A DNA stretch of 64,000 nucleotides from Duganella aquatilis (GTDB lineage: Bacteria; Pseudomonadota; Gammaproteobacteria; Burkholderiales; Burkholderiaceae_D): contig NZ_WKJL01000001.1 of NCBI RefSeq assembly GCF_009674565.1, positions 310,001 through 374,000 on the forward strand, written 5' to 3'. The notes below the pieces were generated by a model. The model did not search any database and was not told the origin of the DNA. It worked only from the letters and a program-made list of their open reading frames with translations. Every line of letters starts with the position of its first letter. Positions within the stretch are counted from its first letter, which is position 1. Shown here one piece after another: positions 44,170 to 52,752 of this stretch. The translations under genes were made by a program, and so were the position numbers.

Positions 44170-46494
44170 ATGAACACGACCAAACTCCTTCTTCCTGCCG
44201 GCGCCCTGGCGCTGGTTCTTGCCCTTCCAGCGGTTTCCTTTGCCCAGACCACGCCAGCGGCGGCGGTCGATGTCTTCATCGGCACCGGCGGCGACGGCCA
44301 TACCTTCCCCGGCGCCACCCGGCCATTCGGCATGATCCAGCTGAGTCCCGACACCCAGGTGCGGCCGTTCCGCCAGAGCTACCCGTGGGCGGCCGGCTAT
44401 CGCTACGAGGACGACAGCATCCTCGGCTTCTCGCACACGCACTTCTCCGGCGCCGGCCACTCCGACCTGGGCGACGTGCTGCTGATGCCATACAGCGCCG
44501 AGACCAAATGGGAGCCGGGTTATCCGGAGCGGCCGTTCAGCGGCTACCGTTCGCGCTTCAGCCACAAGGACGAGCAGGCGTCACCGGGCTATTACGCCGT
44601 CAAGCTGCTGGATAACGACGTCGATGTCGAACTGACCGCCAGCGAGCGCGTTGGCCTTCACCGCTACCGTTACCAGAAGGGCGCGGAAGCCAAGGTGATG
44701 CTCGACCTGCGCAACAGCATCTACGATTACGCCGGCAAGAATCTGTGGTCGCGCATCCGCGTACGCGGCGACAACATGATCACCGGCATGCGCGAAACGC
44801 GCGGCTGGGCGCCGGGCCGCCAGCTGTACTTCGCGATCCAGTTCTCGCATCCGTTGGTGTCGCGCGACATCCGCAACTTCGAGCGCGACGTCGAATACAA
44901 GGGCTTTGCCGGTCCGGGCAAGGGCACCGGCGACAAGGCCGTGACCGAGGGCAAAGCCCTGGCGGCCGCGCTGGATTTCGGCGTGCCGGCCGACGGTCAG
45001 CTTGAAGTGAAAGTGGCGATTTCCGCCGTCAGCGAAGACGGCGCCGTCGCCAACCTGAACGAGATGAAGGGCTGGGACTTCGACGCCGAACGCGCCAAGG
45101 CCACCGCCGCCTGGAACGAGGCGCTGGGTACGGTCAGCATCGAGGCCGAGCCGGATACCCGCAAGATGGTGTACACCGCGCTGTACCACGCCATGCTGGC
45201 GCCTAGCCTGTTCATGGACAGCGACGGCCAGTATCGCGGTCCGGACAACGCCGTGCACCAGGCCAAGGGCTTCCGCTTCCATTCCACCTTCTCGCTGTGG
45301 GACACCTACCGCGCGCTGCATCCGCTGATGACCATCCTGCAGCCGGAGCGCGACGTCGACTTCGTGCGCTCGCTGATCGAGTCGCAGAAGGTCAGCCCTT
45401 ACGGCATCCTGCCTGTATGGCAGTTCGCCGGCCAGGAGACCTGGTGCATGATCGGCTACCACGCGGTGCCGGTGATCGCCGACGCCTACATGAAAGGCCT
45501 GAAAGGCTTTGACGCGGAAGAGGCGCTGAAAGCCATGACCAGCAGCGCCGAATACGGTCCGTACGGCGGCCTGCAGTACTACATGAAATACGGTTACGTG
45601 CCGATCGACCTGGAGCCGGAAGCGGCGTCCAAGACCGTGGAATATGCGTTCGACGACTGGACCATCGCCCGCATGGCCGAGAAGATGGGCAAGAAGGACA
45701 TCGCCGAGAAATACTACAAGCGCGCGCAGAACTACCGTAACTCCTTCGACGTGAAAACCGGCTTCCTGCGGGCCCGCAAGTCCGACGGCCAGTTCCGCGA
45801 GCCGTTCAATCCGGTGCAGTCCAACTTCGGCAGCGACTACACCGAAGGCAGCGCGTGGCAGTATTCGTGGTATATGCCGCACGATAACGCTGGCCTGATC
45901 AAGATGCTGGGCGGTGACGCCGGTCTGCAGAACAAGATCGACATGGAGTTCGACGCCAAAGTGGACGATACCGTGTACTCGCACATGGAGGATATCTCCG
46001 GCCTGATCGGCCACTACGCGCACGGCAACGAGCCGTCGCACCACGTGGCTTACCTGTACAACTACGCCGGCGCGCCATGGAAGACGCAGCAGCGCCTGAC
46101 GCAGGTGGTGGCCTCGCAGTACAACACCACGCCGCAAGGCCTGTCGGGCAACGACGACCTGGGTCAGATGTCGGCCTGGCTGGCGTTCACCGCGTTCGGC
46201 TTCTATCCGGTGGCGCCAGGCAGCAACGAGTACGTGATCGGCCGTCCGTTCCTGGACAAGGCGGTGTTGAATCTGCCGGGCGGCAAGCACTTCACGGTGC
46301 GCGCGATTGGCCTGAGCAAGGAAAACACCTACGTCGCCAGCGTCACGCTGAACGGCAAGCCGCTGGCGCAGAGCTTCATCCGTCACGATCAGATCACGGC
46401 GGGCGGCGAGTTGGTATTCACCATGTCCAGCACACCGAACAAGGAGTGGGGTGCGGCGAAAAACGTCCGGCCTTACACCCAGACCGCGTACTGA
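44170..46494 (+). CDS. Secreted GH92 alpha-mannosidase
   Basis: The protein has 774 residues. The signal peptide covers about 1-25 (ending VSFAQ). GH92 motifs are abundant: FIGTGGDGHTFPGATRPFG, FSHTHFSGAGHSD, HSTFSLWDTYRALHPL, the catalytic-region GNDDLGQMSAW and a C-terminal NKEWG. GH92 enzymes are calcium-dependent exo-acting alpha-mannosidases (alpha-1,2, 1,3 or 1,6) that trim eukaryotic N-glycans or fungal mannan. In Gram-negatives they act in the periplasm or at the surface. The gene has its own promoter and an intrinsic terminator, so it is probably monocistronic. Confidence 0.92.
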   Translation: MNTTKLLLPAGALALVLALPAVSFAQTTPAAAVDVFIGTGGDGHTFPGATRPFGMIQLSPDTQVRPFRQSYPWAAGYRYEDDSILGFSHTHFSGAGHSDLGDVLLMPYSAETKWEPGYPERPFSGYRSRFSHKDEQASPGYYAVKLLDNDVDVELTASERVGLHRYRYQKGAEAKVMLDLRNSIYDYAGKNLWSRIRVRGDNMITGMRETRGWAPGRQLYFAIQFSHPLVSRDIRNFERDVEYKGFAGPGKGTGDKAVTEGKALAAALDFGVPADGQLEVKVAISAVSEDGAVANLNEMKGWDFDAERAKATAAWNEALGTVSIEAEPDTRKMVYTALYHAMLAPSLFMDSDGQYRGPDNAVHQAKGFRFHSTFSLWDTYRALHPLMTILQPERDVDFVRSLIESQKVSPYGILPVWQFAGQETWCMIGYHAVPVIADAYMKGLKGFDAEEALKAMTSSAEYGPYGGLQYYMKYGYVPIDLEPEAASKTVEYAFDDWTIARMAEKMGKKDIAEKYYKRAQNYRNSFDVKTGFLRARKSDGQFREPFNPVQSNFGSDYTEGSAWQYSWYMPHDNAGLIKMLGGDAGLQNKIDMEFDAKVDDTVYSHMEDISGLIGHYAHGNEPSHHVAYLYNYAGAPWKTQQRLTQVVASQYNTTPQGLSGNDDLGQMSAWLAFTAFGFYPVAPGSNEYVIGRPFLDKAVLNLPGGKHFTVRAIGLSKENTYVASVTLNGKPLAQSFIRHDQITAGGELVFTMSSTPNKEWGAAKNVRPYTQTAY

Positions 46495-46513
46495 TCTTCT
46501 TTCCTGCTGTATG

Positions 46514-46545
46514 AAACGGGCTGCTTAGGCAGCCCGTTTTTACTT
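46514..46545 (+). terminator. Rho-independent terminator after GH92
   Basis: AAACGGGCTGC and GCAGCCCGTTT form an 11-bp stem with a TTAG loop at 46514-46539, running into a T-rich tail. It starts 19 bases after the GH92 stop codon. It separates GH92 from the sensor kinase gene that follows 37 bases later. Confidence 0.9.
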
Positions 46546-46582
46546 TAGAATAAGCCCTTCCTTGCCAACCGGGCTTTACCTT

Positions 46583-49549
46583 ATGTTCTGTCGCAGATTC
46601 TTCATGGCGGTTTGCCTGGTCGCTGTGCTGGCGTGCAATCCTGCGTTGGCGCTGAACCCATCGATACGCCTGGGGGATCTCAACCACACCTCCTGGAGCG
46701 AAAAAGACGGCGTGCCCGCTGATATCAACGGCATGGCGCAGACCCGCGATGGTTGGCTCTGGCTTGCAACCACCGACGGACTGTATCGCTTTGACGGCGT
46801 ACGCTTCGAGCGGTTTCCTCTGCCGCATAGCCGGGTGTACAACCTGCACGCGCTCGGCAACGGCGATTTATTGATCAGCTATCGCTTGGGCGGCATGTCC
46901 TCGCTGCATCCCGACGGCACGGTCACGGAACTGCTGGCGCCGGACACCAACAACATCGAGTATGTCGCCTCGATGGGCATGGACCACGAGGGCGCCATCT
47001 GGGCGGCGGGCGGCGCGGGACTGTATCGTTACGCAAATGGGAAGTGGGAAGTCATGGCCGATGGCCAGGAATGGAACGGCCGCACCTACAGCGTGCTGGT
47101 CGATCAGTATGGCCGGGTATGGGCATCGAACGATCATGCGCTGTATCTGTACGATCGCAGTATCGGCAAGCTTCAACGGATCGAAGGCAAGGATTTGCAT
47201 GGCAGCCTGATCCAGTCTCCCGACGGCCGCGTCTGGGTTGGCGGCCTCGACTCGGTACGTCCGGTGCCGGCCCCACCCATGAGTCAGCAACTGCCGCGCG
47301 CGCCCGACGCCAACCAGGCCGAGTCGCGCTGGGCCGGCCAGTTCGACCGGGATGGCAATCTGTGGGCGCTCAAGTGTCCTTATGGCATATGTCGCGTCAC
47401 CGGCGCCGGCAATTTGAGCAGCGCGTCTATCGTGCCTTCCTCGCAGGCGCGGGAGAAACTGGATCAGCATTGGCAACTGAGCGCCTTGTCGATCAATGTG
47501 CTGCTGGAGGACAGGGAAGGGAACATCTGGGTGTCCACCCAATCGGGACTGGATCGCTTCCGCGAAAACAAGCTGATACCGGCACGGATACCCGGCCCGA
47601 ACGGCATCTACAGCGTGGCCAACGGTAGCGATGGCGTCCTGTGGGTGGTCGAGACGACGAACGGCGCCATTTGGCGCATTGGCGCCGACGGCATACCGGC
47701 GCCGCTCCGGTATCGCACCGCCAGCCTGGTGGCCAACGACCGGGATGGCGCGATTCTGCTGGCGGGAAAGCGGGACATCGAACGCATCTATAAAGGTCAA
47801 TCCAGCAAAATCGCGCTGCCGCCGTCGGCCGGCAAGGAAATGACCGATCTGGATGTGCTGGGCCTGCTCGATGACGGGCGAGTGCTGTGGATGTTCTCGG
47901 TGAAGACCGGGCTGATGGGATTATTGGATGGTCGCTGGATACCGTATACCCAGTTCAATCTGCCGAAGCGGATCTTCATGATGGCGCCAGGTGGCCGCGG
48001 GCAGATGTGGCTGAGTAACAATGATGGCAAGCTCAGGTTCTACGACAATGACAAGCTGACGGAGTACGACATCGGCATGATCGGTGTTGAGTCCGGCATT
48101 TTCCCCGGTCCGCAACTCATCGTCGCCGGCGAACACGGCTTGGCGATGTTGAAGGGACAGAAATTCGTCGCCCTCGCACCGCAGAATTCGGATGCGCTGC
48201 GAAATGTGACCGGGATGGCGACCACGCCGGACGGTGACCGCTGGCTAAACGGCAGCAAAGGCGTGGTGCATATCCGCCGCGACGATTGGGAGGCATCCAT
48301 CCGTCAACCGGCGACGCCGCTGGTCTACGAAGTTATCAACGTGCTGGAAGGCTACCCAGGCCGTGCGGCCATCGACAACAAGCGGCAGACCGTACACGAT
48401 CTGGGCAACGGATTGCTGTGGTTCCGCGCGACGGGCGGCTTGGTGCGGTTGGATACAACGACGTTGCGGCCGAATACCGTCAAGCCGGCGATACAGCTGC
48501 TCACTGTCAATGTGGGCAGCGAGAGCTATCCCGCTCGCCGTCTGCTCGAGTTGCCGCCAGATTCCCGCAGCTTCAATATTCAATACACTGCACCAGGCTT
48601 GCGCAAGCCGGAAGGCATGCGCTTTCAGTACCGGTTCGACGGCGTTGACGCGAGCTGGCAGGATGCGGGGACTCGCCGGGCGGCTTACTACACCAACGTC
48701 GGGCCGGGCCGCTACACCTTTAACGTTCGCGCGGTCAACGAGGACGGTATTGCCAGCGACGCCGTCGCCAGCATGCAGATCGACGTGGCGCCGACCATCA
48801 CCCAAACGCGTTGGTTCCAGGTGCTGTGCGCGTTGGCCGCCTTGCTGGCTATCTATGGCCTGTATCAGCTCCGGCTGAAAGCGGCGACCCGCAAAATCGC
48901 TCATCAGTTGCAAGTGCGGACCGATGAACGGGAGCGTATCGCGCGCACGCTCCACGACACCTTCCTGCAAAGTGTGCAGGCGCTGACCTTGCGCGTGTTT
49001 TCCGTGCTGACGAAAATGCCGGAAGGTAGCGAACAACGCGTCAAGCTTGAAGCCATTCTTGATGACGCCGACCGCACGCTGGTGGAAGGTCGGGACCAGG
49101 TGCATCAGCTCAGGACCGGCCACGACGTCGAACAGAGCCTGAGCAGCATGGGCGAGTCGCTGGCGCTGACGCACACCGGTGTTTCGTTCGAGTTTCATGT
49201 CGAGGGAACGCGCCGCCCGTTGCTGCCGCTGGTGCAGGAAGAGTTGACCCAGATTGGACACGAGGCGTTGCGTAACGCGTTCCAGCACGCGCGGGCCAGC
49301 GTGATCAAGCTGGAGATTGAGTACGGCGCCACCGCATACGTGGTGCGTATCAGCGATAACGGGCGCGGTCTGGATGAGGCGGAAGTGCAAAGCCGCCTCA
49401 AGGAGAAGCACTGGGGCATGGCGGGGATGCGCGAACGCGCCCAGCGGGTGGGCGGCGTTTTTGCGATTCATAGTTCAGTCAACCAGGGCGCCACGGTTGA
49501 AATCCGGACGCCGGCCGCGTTGGCTTACGGCAGTCGCGCCAAGGCCTGA
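46583..49549 (+). CDS. Two-propeller sensor histidine kinase (Reg_prop / Y_Y_Y / HisKA_3)
   Basis: The protein has 988 residues. The start at 46583 gives MFCRRFFMAVCLVAVLAC, a signal peptide; a TTG 21 bases earlier is less likely. A large periplasmic region (about 25-640) contains repeated propeller motifs (DGWLWLATTDGLYRFDG, GNIWVSTQSGLDRFREN). A Y_Y_Y domain (about 650-735), one membrane span (about 745-765), HisKA_3 with H791 (ERIARTLHDTFLQ) and an ATPase domain (NGRGLD) follow. NarL-type partners are usual for HisKA_3, but no response regulator gene is adjacent, so it is an orphan kinase. Propeller sensors often detect oligosaccharides, which fits its place behind GH92. Confidence 0.9.
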   Translation: MFCRRFFMAVCLVAVLACNPALALNPSIRLGDLNHTSWSEKDGVPADINGMAQTRDGWLWLATTDGLYRFDGVRFERFPLPHSRVYNLHALGNGDLLISYRLGGMSSLHPDGTVTELLAPDTNNIEYVASMGMDHEGAIWAAGGAGLYRYANGKWEVMADGQEWNGRTYSVLVDQYGRVWASNDHALYLYDRSIGKLQRIEGKDLHGSLIQSPDGRVWVGGLDSVRPVPAPPMSQQLPRAPDANQAESRWAGQFDRDGNLWALKCPYGICRVTGAGNLSSASIVPSSQAREKLDQHWQLSALSINVLLEDREGNIWVSTQSGLDRFRENKLIPARIPGPNGIYSVANGSDGVLWVVETTNGAIWRIGADGIPAPLRYRTASLVANDRDGAILLAGKRDIERIYKGQSSKIALPPSAGKEMTDLDVLGLLDDGRVLWMFSVKTGLMGLLDGRWIPYTQFNLPKRIFMMAPGGRGQMWLSNNDGKLRFYDNDKLTEYDIGMIGVESGIFPGPQLIVAGEHGLAMLKGQKFVALAPQNSDALRNVTGMATTPDGDRWLNGSKGVVHIRRDDWEASIRQPATPLVYEVINVLEGYPGRAAIDNKRQTVHDLGNGLLWFRATGGLVRLDTTTLRPNTVKPAIQLLTVNVGSESYPARRLLELPPDSRSFNIQYTAPGLRKPEGMRFQYRFDGVDASWQDAGTRRAAYYTNVGPGRYTFNVRAVNEDGIASDAVASMQIDVAPTITQTRWFQVLCALAALLAIYGLYQLRLKAATRKIAHQLQVRTDERERIARTLHDTFLQSVQALTLRVFSVLTKMPEGSEQRVKLEAILDDADRTLVEGRDQVHQLRTGHDVEQSLSSMGESLALTHTGVSFEFHVEGTRRPLLPLVQEELTQIGHEALRNAFQHARASVIKLEIEYGATAYVVRISDNGRGLDEAEVQSRLKEKHWGMAGMRERAQRVGGVFAIHSSVNQGATVEIRTPAALAYGSRAKA

Positions 49550-49555
49550 TATTGC

Positions 49556-50032
49556 TTATCCGTGAATGGCGGCCTCGATTTTCGCGACGTCTATTTTCCC
49601 CATCTGCATCATGGCCTGAAAGGCGCGCTGGGCGACTTCGCCGCCCTGGGCCATGGCATCGGTCAGCACGCGTGGCGTGATCTGCCACGACAAGCCCCAC
49701 TTGTCCTTGCACCAGCCGCAGGCGCTTTCCGTGCCGCCGTTGCCGACGATGGCGTTCCAGTAGCGGTCGGTTTCTTCCTGGTCGTCGGTGGCGATCTGGA
49801 AGGAGAACGCTTCGCTCTGTTTGAACGCGGTGCCGCCGTTGAGGCCCAGGCATGGAATGCCGCAGACGGTGAATTCAACCGTCAATACGGCGTCGGCTTT
49901 CCCACCCGGGAAGTCGGACGGTGCGCGATGGACGGCGCCGACGGCGCTATCCGGGAAAACGCTGGCATAAAAATGCGCCGCGGCCTCGGCGTCATGTTCA
50001 TACCAGAGGCAGATGGTGTTCTTGCTCTTCAT
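49556..50032 (-). CDS. VOC-superfamily protein, PhnB/3-demethylubiquinone-like
   Basis: The protein has 158 residues. The start at 50032 follows GGAGGGG; a TTG 15 bases earlier is also open but unlikely. The sequence CLWYEHDAEAAAHFYASVFPDS and the C-terminal GWCKDKWGLSWQITPRVL are typical of PhnB-like glyoxalase-fold proteins. The fold binds a metal and small ligands, and the biochemical role of this branch is largely unknown. It converges with the sensor kinase gene. Confidence 0.85.
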   Translation of the reverse strand: MKSKNTICLWYEHDAEAAAHFYASVFPDSAVGAVHRAPSDFPGGKADAVLTVEFTVCGIPCLGLNGGTAFKQSEAFSFQIATDDQEETDRYWNAIVGNGGTESACGWCKDKWGLSWQITPRVLTDAMAQGGEVAQRAFQAMMQMGKIDVAKIEAAIHG

Positions 50033-50129
50033 GGTTGTCCCCTCCAAAAATGTACTTCAGCAGGGAGAAGCTTGCCACTTTTCTTCCTTCTTGTGCAATC
50101 GTGCTCGCCGCAACTGGCTCACGAGCTTA

Positions 50130-50135
50130 TATAAT
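50130..50135 (+). promoter_or_regulatory. Consensus -10 element upstream of the RelE-like/Shedu-like pair
   Basis: A perfect TATAAT lies 36 bases upstream of the RelE-like start codon in an AT-richer stretch. No good -35 is visible 16-18 bases upstream, so it is probably activator-assisted or weak. An AAGGAAG at 50144-50150 is too far from the ATG at 50172 to serve it well. Confidence 0.5.
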
Positions 50136-50171
50136 CGGCATTCAAGGAAGTCATATTCGTGCAATCACCCT

Positions 50172-50444
50172 ATGAAGACTATTTCATTCACACCGATAGC
50201 GACTGCGAATTTAAACGTGTTGCCAACTGAAGCACGGGCACGGGTGCAAAATATCCTGGCGTCTCTTGCGTCGGCTGGGACGCCTGTCACTGACCGCCCC
50301 GACCTCCATCGGCTCGATGTGAAAGGAGCACAGATTTACGAGGCGCGGATTAGTTCCAATGGGCAAGCCTATCGACTGGTGTTCGAACGAGGTAGTACCG
50401 ACATTACCGTTCTTAATATTTTCACGAAAAGAGCTAAGAATTAA
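50172..50444 (+). CDS. RelE/ParE-like small protein, possible toxin
   Basis: The protein has 90 residues. The second half has the RelE/ParE superfamily pattern: HRLDVKGAQIYEARI, then QAYRLVFERG and a terminal strand ITVLNIFTKRAKN. R59, Y67 and R68 occupy positions where such toxins carry basic or aromatic residues. No classic small antitoxin gene (HTH or ribbon-helix-helix type) is visible directly up- or downstream. Instead a Shedu-like nuclease gene follows after eight bases. Codon use and base composition are AT-richer than all neighbours, suggesting horizontal transfer. It may be a ParE-like toxin, a degenerate addiction module, or a component of a defence unit. Confidence 0.7.
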   Translation: MKTISFTPIATANLNVLPTEARARVQNILASLASAGTPVTDRPDLHRLDVKGAQIYEARISSNGQAYRLVFERGSTDITVLNIFTKRAKN

Positions 50445-50452
50445 GGTAGCGT

Positions 50453-51109
50453 ATGGCAAGCCCTAAACGGATTCCCAAATCTCTTCAACTCGAACTATTA
50501 TCGTATTCCCGGTCTGGCGCAAAAAAAGAGCTCGCAGCGCTGCAAAACTGGTTATCGACGAAGACAAACTTTGCCGAGGTCGCTGATGCGCTGCCACAGT
50601 TTTTTTCAAGACGGAATTTTTGTGGCGCGATTGGAGGAGCCTACGGCCAGCAAATGTTCAACCCAGATCGGATCGCTTTTGAGCTATCTCTTGGTGGGAA
50701 CTATTTCCCCGATATTGTGATCGGAGACTCCCAACAAAAATCGCTGTTGTTGGTTGAGTTGGAAGGGGCTGAGACGGACGCGGTCTTCTTGAAAAAGAAG
50801 CAGGATGAACAATACCCTGACTTTTCCAGCAGCTTCAAAACCGGGTTTTTCCAATTGATCGATTGGACGAACCGGCTTAAAGATGCATCACCTCGAAATC
50901 TTCACGATTGGTTTACATTTGAACCGGCATGCATGCGAACGCTCTTGGTTGTCGGGCGTAACGAAGATGTTGGCGCCGATCCTAAAGATCAAGGGCGTCG
51001 ACGCTTGAATTCGCTTGCTGAGATGTTTGGCCCCTCGGGAAATCCAGTCTTTGTGGTGACCTACGACGAATTAGCCACCATCGTGGCTGCGTATCTGTCG
51101 GGCCAATAG
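50453..51109 (+). CDS. Shedu (SduA)/DUF4263-like nuclease-fold protein
   Basis: The protein has 218 residues. The core reads as a PD-(D/E)XK-like fold: F85-P-D87-I-V-I-G, then a hydrophobic strand LLLVELEGAE with E102 and E104, then FQLIDW (133-138) and a strand LLVVGR (164-169). The C-terminal VVTYDEL (201-207) matches the end of Shedu-type domains as I remember them. Where classic family members have ExK, this one has E-L-E, so the nuclease may be altered or of a variant subclass. AAGG overlapping the upstream stop serves as ribosome-binding site. It is AT-rich like its partner. Anti-phage defence is the likely role, inferred from family resemblance. Confidence 0.65.
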   Translation: MASPKRIPKSLQLELLSYSRSGAKKELAALQNWLSTKTNFAEVADALPQFFSRRNFCGAIGGAYGQQMFNPDRIAFELSLGGNYFPDIVIGDSQQKSLLLVELEGAETDAVFLKKKQDEQYPDFSSSFKTGFFQLIDWTNRLKDASPRNLHDWFTFEPACMRTLLVVGRNEDVGADPKDQGRRRLNSLAEMFGPSGNPVFVVTYDELATIVAAYLSGQ

Positions 51110-51118
51110 TCGGATCGC

Positions 51119-51703
51119 TCACCGTGTAGTCTTGTTTGCCTGAGCCTTCTCGAAGAATTTGACCATATCGGCTTCCTTCAGCTTGGCCTCTGCCAGTGTC
51201 GGGACGTCCAGTTCCTGGCGCAGGGTGTCGGAGACCGTTGGGTCAATGGGCGCCAGGCGCGGTGGATGGTTGTTTGTCCCTCTGAATTGTGTGCCGTATC
51301 GTTGCGGGCGCGCGATGCTGATCAGGTAGCGGTCCAGGCTGGCGGCGGCCAGCCACTTGGCTTTCGGCTCGCCCTTGCTGATGGCGATCACGCACAGGTC
51401 GTGGGCCAGCAGGTAGTCGTCCGGTTCGGAAGCGTGTTGCAGCACCATGGCGGCGTGATAGTAGGCTTCGCCGCCGCCCAGCGGGCCGGCCGCCAGCAGT
51501 TGCTTGACGCGCAGTTCGCGCTGCTCGTCCCTGAGCGAGACCGCGTTCCAGTCGATCTTTGCGCCCGGGCCGCCACTCCGGTCGGCCTGGTCCTCGCTGT
51601 AGAGTTTGGCCAGTTCCTGGCTGCTCGGCAGCGGCACCTTGTCGGCGGCGAATGCGCTGGCGCAGCCCAGCAAAAGTACAGCGGCGAGGTGGCGCGGTTT
51701 CAT
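51119..51703 (-). CDS. Secreted DUF6624-like protein
   Basis: The protein has 194 residues. A signal peptide ends at about SAFAAD. The conserved-looking core AYYHAAMVLQHASEPDDYLLAHDLC followed by KAKWLAAASLDRYLISIARPQRYGTQF resembles DUF6624-type proteins from memory. The function is unknown. Its start overlaps the stop of the glyoxalase-like gene upstream by four bases, so the two are translated together. Confidence 0.7.
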   Translation of the reverse strand: MKPRHLAAVLLLGCASAFAADKVPLPSSQELAKLYSEDQADRSGGPGAKIDWNAVSLRDEQRELRVKQLLAAGPLGGGEAYYHAAMVLQHASEPDDYLLAHDLCVIAISKGEPKAKWLAAASLDRYLISIARPQRYGTQFRGTNNHPPRLAPIDPTVSDTLRQELDVPTLAEAKLKEADMVKFFEKAQANKTTR

Positions 51704-52077
51704 GACGAAATTTCCGGCGAGTTGCTAAAGAAGGTGAGGCGGTTGCCGGACGGATCCTTGATCGACATTTCGCGGCTGCCCCACGGCATTTCTTCGACGC
51801 CGGGCCGGGAGTGCTTGTACTGCTTGGCGATCAGTTCGGCCTGGTAGGCGTCGACGTCGCTGGTGGCGATGCGGATCGCGCCGCCGGGCGAGCAGTCGCC
51901 GAAATGTTCGGTGATATGCAGCACGCAGCCGTCCCTGGAGACTTGCATGTACAGCGGCAAACCATCTTCGAAGCGGTGCTCCCAGTCGATCTTGAAGCCG
52001 AGGAAGCCGACGTAGAACTCGCGCGTCCTGGCCTCGTCGAAGCTGCGCAGGATAGGGGTGATGGTGCCGAGGCTCAT
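51700..52077 (-). CDS. Glyoxalase/bleomycin-resistance-like VOC protein
   Basis: The protein has 125 residues. It starts MSLGTITPILRSFDEARTREFYVGFLGF and has DPSGNRLTFF near the end, as in small glyoxalase-superfamily proteins including bleomycin-binding ShBle. It would be a cytosolic dimer. AGAAGGAGAC lies before the ATG. Actual drug binding cannot be inferred. It is coupled to the secreted DUF6624-like gene downstream. Confidence 0.83.
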   Translation of the reverse strand: MSLGTITPILRSFDEARTREFYVGFLGFKIDWEHRFEDGLPLYMQVSRDGCVLHITEHFGDCSPGGAIRIATSDVDAYQAELIAKQYKHSRPGVEEMPWGSREMSIKDPSGNRLTFFSNSPEISS

Positions 52078-52092
52078 GGCGTCTCCTTCTCG

Positions 52093-52752
52093 TCAGTAGG
52101 GCAGCATTGCATACAGCGCGCCGAATGCGCCCAGTATGATCACGTAAAAAATGGCAGGCAAGATCAGGAACCAGATGCGCGCCTGGGTTTTTTTCAACGA
52201 ATAAACCGTGGTGGCGGCGCAGTAGCTGGTCCAGCAGGACCAGAATACGAAGATCATGATCGCCGCGGAGACGGAGGTTGACGCCGCCCATGCCTCGACA
52301 TAGTTGGCGTAGCTGAAGGTCTGTATCAGCGCCAGCAACATCATCGGCAGTACCCACACCATATCCTGCAACACGCTCAGGCTGCGGGCGTCATCCGGCT
52401 CCACCTGGCCGGCGCCGGACCATTCCAGGCGCTTGCGGTAAAACCAGCCGCCGATGTACCAGCTGAATACAGCGCTCACCAGGCCGGTGAGCAGCACGAT
52501 GATCCAGTAGTGTGGCCAGGACGAGGTGGCCCAGCTGGTGAATCCATCCGCGGCCTGCTGTTGACGCAGGTCGGCCTTGCTCAGGTTCTGGTCGAGCCTC
52601 CCCATCGCGTTGCTGACGCCGACCAGCGCCGCCGCGATGATGATGCCCAGCCTGTCGCGCAACAGGTCAGCATGAGAGAAGAAAGCGCGCGGCGTGAGCA
52701 GCAGCGACACCAGCCGGTGCGGCCCGAAGACCAGCGAGGCGCGCGGCTTCAT
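52093..52752 (-). CDS. YIP1-family membrane protein
   Basis: The protein has 219 residues and about five membrane spans, preceded by a cytosolic stretch containing LLLTPRAFFSHADL, a YIP1-like entry motif. The start at 52752 overlaps the stop of the upstream protease gene by four bases. YIP1-type proteins in bacteria have no settled function. Coupling to a secreted gluzincin suggests that the pair works together at the inner membrane. Confidence 0.75.
   Translation of the reverse strand: MKPRASLVFGPHRLVSLLLTPRAFFSHADLLRDRLGIIIAAALVGVSNAMGRLDQNLSKADLRQQQAADGFTSWATSSWPHYWIIVLLTGLVSAVFSWYIGGWFYRKRLEWSGAGQVEPDDARSLSVLQDMVWVLPMMLLALIQTFSYANYVEAWAASTSVSAAIMIFVFWSCWTSYCAATTVYSLKKTQARIWFLILPAIFYVIILGAFGALYAMLPY

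Noticed and set aside
51700..52077. Bleomycin resistance determinant
   Set aside because: Only the general glyoxalase fold is visible. Drug-binding residues cannot be established and the context is not a resistance island.
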